A stretch of 6,279 bases of DNA from Frankiales bacterium (GCA_025464795.1 JAODNB010000260.1:1-6279), one strand, 5' to 3'. Numbered from the stretch's first letter, positions 1 to 4,790 are shown. Made by a program: numbers and translations. The notes: generated by a model not told the origin, from the sequence alone.

Positions 1-78
1 GGCGAGCGCGAGGGTCAGCAGCACGCCGGCACGCGAGCGGCGCTGGGTGCGCGCCTGCCCCGTGTGGTTGGAGTCCAT
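1..78 (-). CDS. Amino-terminal fragment of an unidentified exported or membrane protein (runs off the left edge)
   Basis: Reading leftward from an ATG at 78-76, an open frame of 26 codons reaches the window edge without a stop. It reads MDSNHTGQARTQ, then a basic stretch (RRSR), then the start of a hydrophobic run (AGVLLTLALA). A polar and basic head followed by a hydrophobic core is what a signal peptide or first membrane helix looks like, so export or membrane insertion is inferred. A modest GGGACGG-like ribosome site lies 5 bases upstream of the start. The gene diverges from the RlpA-like gene across 331 bases. Too little is visible to name a family, and a different start or a chance frame cannot be excluded. 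Confidence 0.5.
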   Translation of the reverse strand, partial: MDSNHTGQARTQRRSRAGVLLTLALA

Positions 79-139
79 CGGTCCGTCCCGTCAGCTCTGG
101 CTAGTTCCTCCCTCACGTCTTCGGTGGCTCGGACGCTCG

Positions 140-209
140 CACCCGCCACTCTTTCGGGTGAGACCGTCACTCTCCGTGAACATCGGGCTGTGAGAAGCGA
201 CACGGAGTG
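140..209. promoter_or_regulatory. Two dyads in the divergent intergenic region (possible operators)
   Basis: CACCCG at 140-145 pairs with CGGGTG at 155-160 (9-base loop). CACTC..CGTG at 168-178 pairs with CACGGAGTG at 201-209 (9 pairs, 2-base bulge, 22-base loop). Between them, 158-170 reads GTGA-N5-TCAC. The dyads lie midway between two divergent cell-envelope genes, where an operator would be expected. No clear -35/-10 pair was found here, and the binding protein is unknown. Confidence 0.25.
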
Positions 210-413
210 AGCGGCGAGAACCGCGCTGACCTGCGGGTATGCCGCCGGGAGCCTCCTCAGGTGCTTGCTAGGTGCTCGCAACTGCAAGCACTTCGACCTA
301 GCGTGAGGCTCGCTCGCACTGTCCGCAGACCCCCGAAGGAGGTGAGGTCCCCCGCCCGTCCGCCCGGCCCCATCCAGGGGCCGCCAGCGCCGGGCAGCGA
401 CCAGAAGCCATGA
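207..413 (+). CDS. Possible 68-codon leader ORF ending in an ATGA overlap with the RlpA-like gene (doubtful)
   Basis: A GTG-initiated frame opens at 207 and ends with TGA at 411-413, overlapping the ATG of the next gene (410-412) as ATGA, a classic reinitiation arrangement. The product would be Arg/Pro-rich, with no signal peptide and no recognisable domain. Its third-position GC is about 75 percent by hand count, lower than in the real genes around it, and no good ribosome site precedes the GTG. The stretch also contains the paired segments described at 249-311. I consider it more likely to be structured leader RNA than a protein gene, but the exact stop/start overlap earns it a mention. Confidence 0.15.
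   Translation: MSGENRADLRVCRREPPQVLARCSQLQALRPSVRLARTVRRPPKEVRSPARPPGPIQGPPAPGSDQKP
249..311 (+). promoter_or_regulatory. Structured 5' leader element upstream of the RlpA-like gene, with competing stems
   Basis: Several perfect complementarities nest here. P1 is GAGCCTC 249-255 with GAGGCTC 305-311. Inside it, GTGCTTGC 261-268 pairs with GCAAGCAC 284-291. Alternatively GCTAGGT 267-273 pairs with ACCTAGC 296-302. The two inner stems share bases 267-268, so they either exclude each other or form a pseudoknot through 269-273 and 296-300. CCTCCT at 252-257, half inside P1, is also complementary to AGGAGG at 337-342 within the strong Shine-Dalgarno sequence, so P1 and sequestration of that site would compete. 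This is riboswitch-like logic seen in the sequence; that it is an RNA element is inference, and it matches no class I recognise. Confidence 0.4.
336..345 (+). promoter_or_regulatory. Perfect Shine-Dalgarno sequence without an adjacent start codon
   Basis: AAGGAGGTGA is fully complementary to the 3' end of 16S rRNA. No ATG, GTG, TTG or CTG lies 5-12 bases after it. The next plausible start is the ATG at 410, 64 bases away, which itself has only a weak ribosome site. It may serve a structured leader or translational coupling, or be fortuitous. Confidence 0.35.
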
Positions 414-1150
414 CCCCAACCCCGCTCACCCCCGCCCAACGGCGGAGCCGCTGCGCTGGAGGCCTGTTCGCGGGCCTCGCGCTCCTGACCGGCCTCACGC
501 TCCCGTTCGGCACCACCCGCGTCACGCCGGCCCGCCCGCAGGCCCTGGCGGCCCAGTCCGTGACCCCGCCCTCGCCGGTGATCGTCCGCAGCCCACGGGC
601 CAGCCGCGGCGGCATCCGCACGGCGCCGATGCACTACGTGCAGCGCACCGTCGCCGTCGGCCCGAGCTTCTCCGGCAGGGCCTCCTGGTACGGCGGCAGC
701 TTCCAGGGCCGGCGCACGGCGAACGGGGAGCGCTTCGACACCCACGAGCTCACCGCAGCGAGCCGGACGCTCCCGTTCGGGACCCACCTGCGGGTCTGCC
801 GCCGCGGCCCCCAGGCCCACTGCGTCGTGGTGCGCATCAACGACCGCGGCCCTTACGTCAACCACCGCGTCCTGGACCTGTCCTTGGCGGCGAGCCGAGC
901 GATCGGCTCGAGCGGCGTCGCTTACGTGACGGCCACCCCGATCGCCAGCCGCCGCGTCGCCGTGCGGCCCAAGCCGCACCCGGCCCCGGTACGGGCCGTC
1001 CGGCGGGTGGCGGTGGCACCGGCACCCGTACTGGCCTCCGTGAGCGCCCCTGCTGCTGTCGAGCAGGATCACACCCGCTCACTGGTCGTCACGGTCGGGT
1101 TCGCCCTGCTCGCCCTTCTCGGGATGCTCCGCGGTCGCCGCCTACGCTGA
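410..1150 (+). CDS. RlpA-family double-psi beta-barrel protein, secreted and probably membrane-anchored
   Basis: 246 residues. Residues 1-33 form a signal peptide or first membrane helix (basic RRSR, then a Leu/Gly/Ala core), with a possible signal peptidase site near A47. Residues about 86-178 are the RlpA double-psi beta barrel: GRASWYGG (89-96), TANGERFD (103-110), LTAASRTLPFGT (114-125), VRINDRGPY (141-149) and VLDLS (154-158). A Pro/Ala/Val linker follows, then a C-terminal helix (about 224-240) and a basic RGRRLR tail. RlpA proteins bind or cleave peptidoglycan glycan strands; in characterised lytic members the Asp of NDRGP is important, and it is present here (D145). The His usual in TAAHRTLP is Ser118, so catalysis is uncertain. 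C130 and C138 flank a hairpin and may form a disulfide. A wall-remodelling role outside the membrane is inferred. The crotonase gene starts 4 bases downstream. Confidence 0.9.
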   Translation: MTPTPLTPAQRRSRCAGGLFAGLALLTGLTLPFGTTRVTPARPQALAAQSVTPPSPVIVRSPRASRGGIRTAPMHYVQRTVAVGPSFSGRASWYGGSFQGRRTANGERFDTHELTAASRTLPFGTHLRVCRRGPQAHCVVVRINDRGPYVNHRVLDLSLAASRAIGSSGVAYVTATPIASRRVAVRPKPHPAPVRAVRRVAVAPAPVLASVSAPAAVEQDHTRSLVVTVGFALLALLGMLRGRRLR

Positions 1151-1154
1151 GCGC

Positions 1155-1928
1155 ATGGTCCTCATGGTCGAGCGCCCCTCAGCGGGCGTCGTGCTGCTCA
1201 CCCTGAACCTCCCGGACATCCGCAACGCGATGACCGACGAGCTCACCGCGGCCTGGGGCTCGACCGTCGAGGGCCTGCGGGGGGACCGCTCGGTGCGCTG
1301 CGTGGTGGTCACCGGTGCGGGCAAGGCGTTCTCCTCCGGAGGGGACCTCGGCTGGCTCCACGACGGCGGGTCGGGCGTCGATGCGCTGCGCGACAAGATG
1401 CTGCCCTTCTACCGCACCTGGCTCACCCTCAGGACGCTCGACGTGCCGTCCATCGCCGCCGTCAACGGCGCGGCTGTGGGGGCCGGTGCCGCGTTGGCCT
1501 TGTCCTGCGACATCCGGTACGCGGGGGAGGCGGCGCGGTTCACGGTGCCCTTCGCGCAGCTCGGGATGCACGCGGGCATGGCGACCACGTACACGCTCAC
1601 TGAGGTCGTCGGGGTCGCCCACGCGCGGGAGCTCCTCTACACGGGCCGGGTCGTCGACGCTCCCGAGATGCTCCGGCTCGGGCTCTGCTCCGAGGTGTTC
1701 CCGGACCTGCTGCCGTCGGTGCTCGAGCGGGCCGCGCAGATCGCTGCCGGTGCGCCGGTCGCCACCCGCCTGCACAAGGAGGCGCTGCGGGATGGCGGGC
1801 ACGCATCGTTCGAGCGCGGGCTCCAGTGGGAGGCCCTGGTGCAGCCCGTGACGATGGCCACCTCGGACCTGCGTGAGGGCCTCGCCGCCCGCGCCGAGAA
1901 GCGCCCGGCGGTCTTCACCGGCGAGTGA
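1155..1928 (+). CDS. Enoyl-CoA hydratase/isomerase (crotonase) family protein
   Basis: 257 residues, the usual single-domain crotonase length. Both oxyanion-hole segments are clear: GAGKAFSSGGDL (54-65) and NGAAVGAGAALALSCDIRYA (104-123), followed by FTVPFAQLGMHAGMATTY (129-146) and the A-region ARELLYTGRVVDAPEM (157-172). Family members bind acyl-CoA thioesters and stabilise an enolate in the cytoplasm. The two glutamates of classical hydratases (E144 and E164 of the rat enzyme) align by eye with A113 and F133, so simple hydration of enoyl-CoA is doubtful; an isomerase, hydrolase or other crotonase activity is possible. The start is ATG 1155, but an in-frame ATG at 1164 is also possible and neither has a strong ribosome site. 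The 4-base gap after the RlpA-like gene suggests read-through transcription and coupled translation. Confidence 0.9.
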   Translation: MVLMVERPSAGVVLLTLNLPDIRNAMTDELTAAWGSTVEGLRGDRSVRCVVVTGAGKAFSSGGDLGWLHDGGSGVDALRDKMLPFYRTWLTLRTLDVPSIAAVNGAAVGAGAALALSCDIRYAGEAARFTVPFAQLGMHAGMATTYTLTEVVGVAHARELLYTGRVVDAPEMLRLGLCSEVFPDLLPSVLERAAQIAAGAPVATRLHKEALRDGGHASFERGLQWEALVQPVTMATSDLREGLAARAEKRPAVFTGE

Positions 1929-1940
1929 CCCGCACAGGGC

Positions 1941-1982
1941 ACCTGCACGTGGCTACCTGTACATGGCTACCTGCACATGGTT
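1941..1982 (+). repeat. Three imperfect 14-bp tandem repeats
   Basis: The units are ACCTGCACGTGGCT (1941-1954), ACCTGTACATGGCT (1955-1968) and ACCTGCACATGGTT (1969-1982). They differ at one to three positions and share the frame ACCTG-Y-AC-R-TGG-Y-T. They begin 13 bases after the crotonase stop codon, and the third unit runs into the left arm of the palindrome at 1978. A protein-binding array or replication slippage are both possible; no function can be assigned. Confidence 0.65.
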
Positions 1983-2058
1983 ACGGAGCCCCCGGGTTCC
2001 CGACCTTGCTCGCCTTCCCCTTGCGAGCAATCCCGGGTCCCCGAGGGCTCCGTGACCA
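1978..2058. repeat. 81-base interrupted palindrome, possible bidirectional terminator or palindromic element
   Basis: The outer arms TGGTTACGGAGCCC (1978-1991) and GGGCTCCGTGACCA (2045-2058) match over 14 positions with one G-T wobble. The inner arms TTGCTCGC (2006-2013) and GCGAGCAA (2023-2030) match perfectly around a 9-base pyrimidine loop. Between these, GGG and CCCG blocks also pair, giving one long hairpin with a few internal mismatches. It lies between convergent genes, where a shared terminator is expected, but no T-run follows on either strand. Its size is also larger than an ordinary terminator, so a REP/MITE-like palindromic unit is an alternative. Confidence 0.6.
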
Positions 2059-2108
2059 GCACGCTAGGAGCCGTGGGCGGGGGCCGTCAACGTCGGCAGG
2101 GCCGGCCC

Positions 2109-2197
2109 TGTGGACGGACCTGGGGACGGGGTGGGGACGACACGGTGTGTCGCTGTGGACAGGCTTGTCCACGGGTTGTGGACAGCCGTGTGGAGAA
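2109..2197. promoter_or_regulatory. Cluster of DnaA-box-like 9-mers
   Basis: Compared with the high-GC DnaA box TTGTCCACA, the 9-mers are: CCGTCCACA (minus, 2109-2117), CTGTCCACA (minus, 2154-2162), TTGTCCACG (plus, 2165-2173), CTGTCCACA (minus, 2177-2185) and TTCTCCACA (minus, 2189-2197). A weaker GCGTCCACG lies at 2227-2235. The four central boxes start 11, 12 and 12 bases apart, about one helical turn. GTGGACA/TGTCCAC at 2155-2172 is a perfect dyad. No dnaA or dnaN gene and no AT-rich unwinding region adjoins, so a DnaA-binding reservoir or regulatory site is more likely than the replication origin. Confidence 0.5.
2138..2152. repeat. Short perfect hairpin next to the DnaA-like boxes
   Basis: CGACAC at 2138-2143 and GTGTCG at 2147-2152 form a perfect 6-bp stem with a 3-base loop, immediately before the phased box group. 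No known function. Confidence 0.3.
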
Positions 2198-2236
2198 ACG
2201 CGAAGGGGCCTGTGACCTGCGGGAACGCGTCCACGC

Positions 2237-2270
2237 CCTGTGGGGACAGGAAAAGTGCCGGAAAAACGGC
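2237..2270 (-). terminator. Two small hairpins downstream of the DUF2342 gene (weak terminator candidate)
   Basis: Read on the minus strand after the stop codon at 2287, GCCG and CGGC (2257-2270) enclose a TTTTTC loop. ACTTTT follows, and then a second stem, CCTGT and ACAGG (2237-2250), around CCCC. The stems are only 4-5 bp and the T-run is short, so termination may be inefficient or factor-dependent. Confidence 0.3.
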
Positions 2271-2286
2271 GACGAAGCGGGCGCTG

Positions 2287-3630
2287 TCAGGCCTCGTCGC
2301 CGTCGAGGCCGTGCGGGCTCTGGGCGTCCTCGTCGAGCTCTCCGTCGAGGTCCTTGTCGAGCTGGCGCAGGCCGGCGTCCCAGTCGATCGCGTCCCCCGG
2401 TGCGGCGGCTGTCCCGCCCGTCACCCACGCGGTCGGGTCGTCCAGGTCCTCCGGGGACGGCAGCAGGTCCGGGTGCGCCCACAGCGCGTCGCGCCCTTCG
2501 ATGCCACGGGCCTCGGTGACGGCTTCCCAGAGCGACGCCGCTTCGCGCAGCCGGCGCGGCCGCAGCTGCAGTCCGACCAGGGTGGCGAAGGTCTGCTCGG
2601 CGGGCCCCCCGGTCGCTCGGCGGCGCCGAACGGTCTCCCGCAGCTGCACGGCATGGGGCAGCGTGCCCATCGCTGCCCTGTCGACGACGAGGTCCACCCA
2701 GCCCTCGACGAGTGCCAGCGCAGCCTCCAGGCGGGAGAGGGCGGCCTGCTGCGCCGGCGTCGGCTCGAGCTCGAACAGGCCCGACCCGAGCGCCTCCTGC
2801 ACCGACGCGGGGTCCGTGGGGTCGAACGAGCTGACCGCCCGCTCGATGGCCGACGGGTCGACCTCGATGCCTCGCCCGTACGCGTCCACCGCGTCGAACA
2901 GGTGCGCCTTCAGCCACGGCACGTGCGCGAACAGTCGCTGATGGGCGCCTTCGCGCAGGGCGAGGTAGAGGCGGACCTCGTCCAACGGCACCTCCAGCCC
3001 CTCGGCGAAGACCGCCACGTTCGCGGGCAGCAGGGCCGAGCGGCCGAGGGGGATGCCGACCTCCGTCGTCCCCAGCACCTCCGACGCCAGCGCTCCGAGG
3101 GCCTGGCCGACCTGCGCGCCGAAGACCAGCCCGCCGACCTGCTCCATGACGCCGGTGAACGGGTTCGGGCCCAGGCCCTGCATGAGCCCGGCGATCTCGG
3201 GCGGTAGGCCGTCTCCTGACAGCCCCTTCTCGAGGGCCCCGCCCATGGCGGCGGTGACGCGACCGGCCACCGGGTCGACGAGCTGCTTCCAGGCCTCGAT
3301 CGTGCCCTCCAGCCACGCGGCGCGTGACCACGCGGCGGGCTCGCCGGCGGCAGCGGGCAGGGTGGTCAGCGGGTCGAGCCAGACGTCCGCGAGACGACCG
3401 GCGTCGGCGATCTCGACCTGCTCGGCCGGGGTCACAGCCCGGTCGTCCGCGCGGAGCGCGTTGGTCGCGACCTCGGTGGCGAGATCCCAGTTCACCGGGC
3501 CGCCGCTCCAGCTCATCATCTTCGAGATCTGAGCCATGAAGTCCCCGCCGAACATGCCGGCCAGGCCGAACGGGTCGTCTCCGGTGCCGTCACCGGACCC
3601 CGGTCCGAAGCCGAACGGGGGGCGGGTCAT
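2287..3630 (-). CDS. DUF2342 family protein ('zinc-dependent metalloprotease' / putative hydrolase)
   Basis: 447 residues from ATG 3630, a normal length for this actinobacterial family. A Gly/Pro/Asp-rich head (MTRPPFGFGPGSGDG...) is followed by FMAQISKMMSW and GGPVNWDLA (43-51). The helical core runs from about 60 to 400, and the tail is acidic (DLDGELDEDAQ). The signature LREGAHQRLFAHVPWL (225-240), with a later VEGWVDLVVDRA (308-319), identifies the family. It resembles HExxH...E metallopeptidases, but the first His is replaced by Arg (R226-E227-G-A-H230), so zinc binding and proteolysis are unproven. There is no signal peptide, so the protein is probably cytoplasmic. The gene diverges from the epimerase-like gene. 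An upstream extension in the same frame lacks family features and crosses the divergent promoter region, so ATG 3630 is preferred. Confidence 0.85.
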   Translation of the reverse strand: MTRPPFGFGPGSGDGTGDDPFGLAGMFGGDFMAQISKMMSWSGGPVNWDLATEVATNALRADDRAVTPAEQVEIADAGRLADVWLDPLTTLPAAAGEPAAWSRAAWLEGTIEAWKQLVDPVAGRVTAAMGGALEKGLSGDGLPPEIAGLMQGLGPNPFTGVMEQVGGLVFGAQVGQALGALASEVLGTTEVGIPLGRSALLPANVAVFAEGLEVPLDEVRLYLALREGAHQRLFAHVPWLKAHLFDAVDAYGRGIEVDPSAIERAVSSFDPTDPASVQEALGSGLFELEPTPAQQAALSRLEAALALVEGWVDLVVDRAAMGTLPHAVQLRETVRRRRATGGPAEQTFATLVGLQLRPRRLREAASLWEAVTEARGIEGRDALWAHPDLLPSPEDLDDPTAWVTGGTAAAPGDAIDWDAGLRQLDKDLDGELDEDAQSPHGLDGDEA

Positions 3631-3650
3631 GAGCGGCGCACCGAGATCAT
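3627..3650 (-). CDS. Possible 7-codon leader ORF (MISVRRS) overlapping the DUF2342 start
   Basis: An ATG at 3650 opens a seven-codon frame, MISVRRS, whose TGA (3629-3627) overlaps the DUF2342 ATG (3630-3628) as ATGA. It begins 6 bases after a TAGGTT -10-like element, so the transcript could start exactly at this ATG. The main gene has no obvious Shine-Dalgarno sequence, and reinitiation from this mini-ORF would explain how it is translated. The sequence arrangement is clear; its translation is inference. Confidence 0.3.
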   Translation of the reverse strand: MISVRRS

Positions 3651-3656
3651 GCGTCC

Positions 3657-3662
3657 AACCTA
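3657..3662 (-). promoter_or_regulatory. Candidate -10 element for the DUF2342 transcript
   Basis: TAGGTT on the minus strand fits the actinobacterial TAnnnT -10 pattern and lies 6 bases before the ATG at 3650. No good -35 hexamer is visible at the usual distance, which is common in actinobacteria. Confidence 0.35.
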
Positions 3663-3679
3663 ACCCGCGACAACTGAGG

Positions 3680-3685
3680 GATCCT
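3680..3685 (+). promoter_or_regulatory. Candidate -10 element for a leaderless epimerase transcript
   Basis: GATCCT lies 6 bases before the GTG at 3692, the distance expected if transcription begins at the start codon itself. No Shine-Dalgarno sequence precedes the GTG, consistent with leaderless translation. No clear -35 element was found. Confidence 0.35.
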
Positions 3686-3691
3686 GTCTCC

Positions 3692-4738
3692 GTGGTTCGC
3701 CTACGGCGCAAGACCGGACCCGGCGTGGTGGCCGTCACGGGCGCTGCGACGGGCCTGGGCCGTGCCCTCCTCGAGCGCCTCGCCGCCCGCAACGACCTCG
3801 AGGGCCTGGTAGGGATCGACACCACCGCAGTCCAGGTGGAGGGGGTCATCTGGCGGAGGGCCGACGTGCGCGACCCGCTCCTGGCCACCAGGCTCGCCGG
3901 TGTCGACACCGTGGTGCACCTGGCTTCGAGCTACGACGTCACCGAGCCGCCAGATCCGCGCCGGGCTCTCAACGTGCACGGAACGGCGCGGTTGCTCGAG
4001 GCAGCGCGCGAGGCCGGCGCGCAGCGCGTCGTCCTGTGCACCTCGTCCGACGTGTACGGCGCCCGGGTCGACAACCCGGTGCCACTGCGCGACGACGCGC
4101 CGCTCCAGGCCGAGCCGGACGAGGTTGCCCTAACCGGTGACCACCTCGAGATCGAGCACCTGGCCGACGTTGCGATCCGGACCGGACTCGCGGTCACCGT
4201 GCTGCGTCCTGCCACCTTGGTCGGCCTGTCGAGTGAGTACGACGGTCACCTGCTGCGTCAGCTGGCCGGCCTTCGGCTGCTTGCGCTGCGAGGCGTCGAA
4301 CCGCTCTGGCAGCTGTGCCACGTCGAGGACCTGGTCGACGCCCTGGAGCTCGCCTCCCTCGGTGACGTCACGGGCGCCCTGGCCGTCGGCTCGGAGGGCG
4401 GCCTGGAGCAGCGCCGGGTCGAGGCGCTGGCCGGCAAGCGGCGACTGGAGCTGCCTGCAGCCGTCGCCCTGCGCACCGCCGAGCGGTTGCACCGCGCGCA
4501 TGTGACCACGTCGTCGGTCCGTGACCTCGACCACCTCCTCGGCCCGATCGTGGTGGCGTCCGACGGCCTGCGCGAGGCGGGCTGGGCGCCCCGCTGGACC
4601 AACGAAGCGGCACTGGTCGAGCACCTCTCGCTGCGTACGGACAGCAGGGCGGGGGCTTACACCGCGGCAGGCGCCACCGTCGCGTTGCTCGGCACCGCTG
4701 CGCTGGTGAGGAGTGCCCGTCGGCGACGCCGCCGCTGA
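3692..4738 (+). CDS. NAD-dependent epimerase/dehydratase-like protein (atypical extended SDR) with a C-terminal membrane anchor
   Basis: 348 residues from GTG 3692, chosen because the Rossmann fold starts soon after and a -10-like element lies 6 bases upstream. The frame is open further left, but that stretch is Pro-rich and overlaps the divergent gene. Residues 12-23 carry the dinucleotide-binding VAVTGAATGLG, 77-83 LASSYDV, 116-123 CTSSDVYG (catalytic-type Ser) and 171-178 LRPATLVG, all in extended-SDR order. The usual YxxxK pair is absent: by alignment to the following Glu155, the Tyr and Lys positions are Leu147 and His151, so ordinary epimerase or dehydrogenase chemistry is unlikely. A hydrophobic helix (about 323-339) and six terminal Arg residues suggest anchoring to the inner face of the membrane. 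Substrate unknown. Its only downstream neighbour on this strand is a small membrane protein. Confidence 0.82.
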   Translation: MVRLRRKTGPGVVAVTGAATGLGRALLERLAARNDLEGLVGIDTTAVQVEGVIWRRADVRDPLLATRLAGVDTVVHLASSYDVTEPPDPRRALNVHGTARLLEAAREAGAQRVVLCTSSDVYGARVDNPVPLRDDAPLQAEPDEVALTGDHLEIEHLADVAIRTGLAVTVLRPATLVGLSSEYDGHLLRQLAGLRLLALRGVEPLWQLCHVEDLVDALELASLGDVTGALAVGSEGGLEQRRVEALAGKRRLELPAAVALRTAERLHRAHVTTSSVRDLDHLLGPIVVASDGLREAGWAPRWTNEAALVEHLSLRTDSRAGAYTAAGATVALLGTAALVRSARRRRRR

Positions 4739-4753
4739 GGGTCCCGACGTGGC

Positions 4754-4759
4754 TAAGAT
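4754..4759 (+). promoter_or_regulatory. Candidate -10 element for the small membrane protein gene
   Basis: TAAGAT is close to the TATAAT consensus, stands out in this GC-rich background, and lies 31 bases before the ATG at 4791. A ribosome site AAGGA (4778-4782) follows, 8 bases before the start. The gene may therefore be transcribed separately from the epimerase-like gene as well as by read-through. Confidence 0.4.
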
Positions 4760-4790
4760 GGCAGTGCCTGCTCCCCGAAGGAAACCCCTC

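Noticed and set aside
158..181. Crp-like (GTGA-N6-TCAC) or MtrA-like (GTNAC repeat) operator
   Set aside because: The spacer is 5 rather than 6 for Crp, and only one half-site fits an MtrA-type repeat. The resemblance is too weak to name a regulator.
79..409. A ydaO-class c-di-AMP riboswitch upstream of the RlpA-like gene
   Set aside because: Such elements often precede actinobacterial wall-hydrolase genes, but the conserved blocks (GGGUGAAUC-like and CAGCUAAC-like) were not found on either strand. A covariance-model search would be decisive.
257..1072. Long open frames on the minus strand opposite the RlpA-like gene, and similar ones opposite or out of frame with the other main genes
   Set aside because: Arg/Gly/Ala/Pro-rich translations without domains, as expected from out-of-frame reading of GC-rich genes. 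The opposite strand has clear family motifs throughout.
1978..2058. Integron attC site or insertion-sequence end
   Set aside because: No integrase or transposase, no attC core bases and no target duplication are visible in the window.
1929..2286. Chromosomal origin of replication
   Set aside because: There are DnaA-like boxes, but no dnaA, dnaN or rpmH neighbours and no AT-rich unwinding segment. A DnaA-binding site other than oriC fits better.
3536..3691. Earlier start for the epimerase-like gene (ATG 3536 or 3629)
   Set aside because: The added residues are Pro/Gly/Asn-rich and antisense to the start of the DUF2342 gene, and the Rossmann fold needs none of them. ATG 3629 cannot be fully excluded.
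3631..3909. Amino-terminal extension of the DUF2342 protein beyond ATG 3630
   Set aside because: The frame stays open, but the extra sequence is Arg/Ser/Thr-rich, has no family features and overlaps the 5' part of the well-supported epimerase-like gene.
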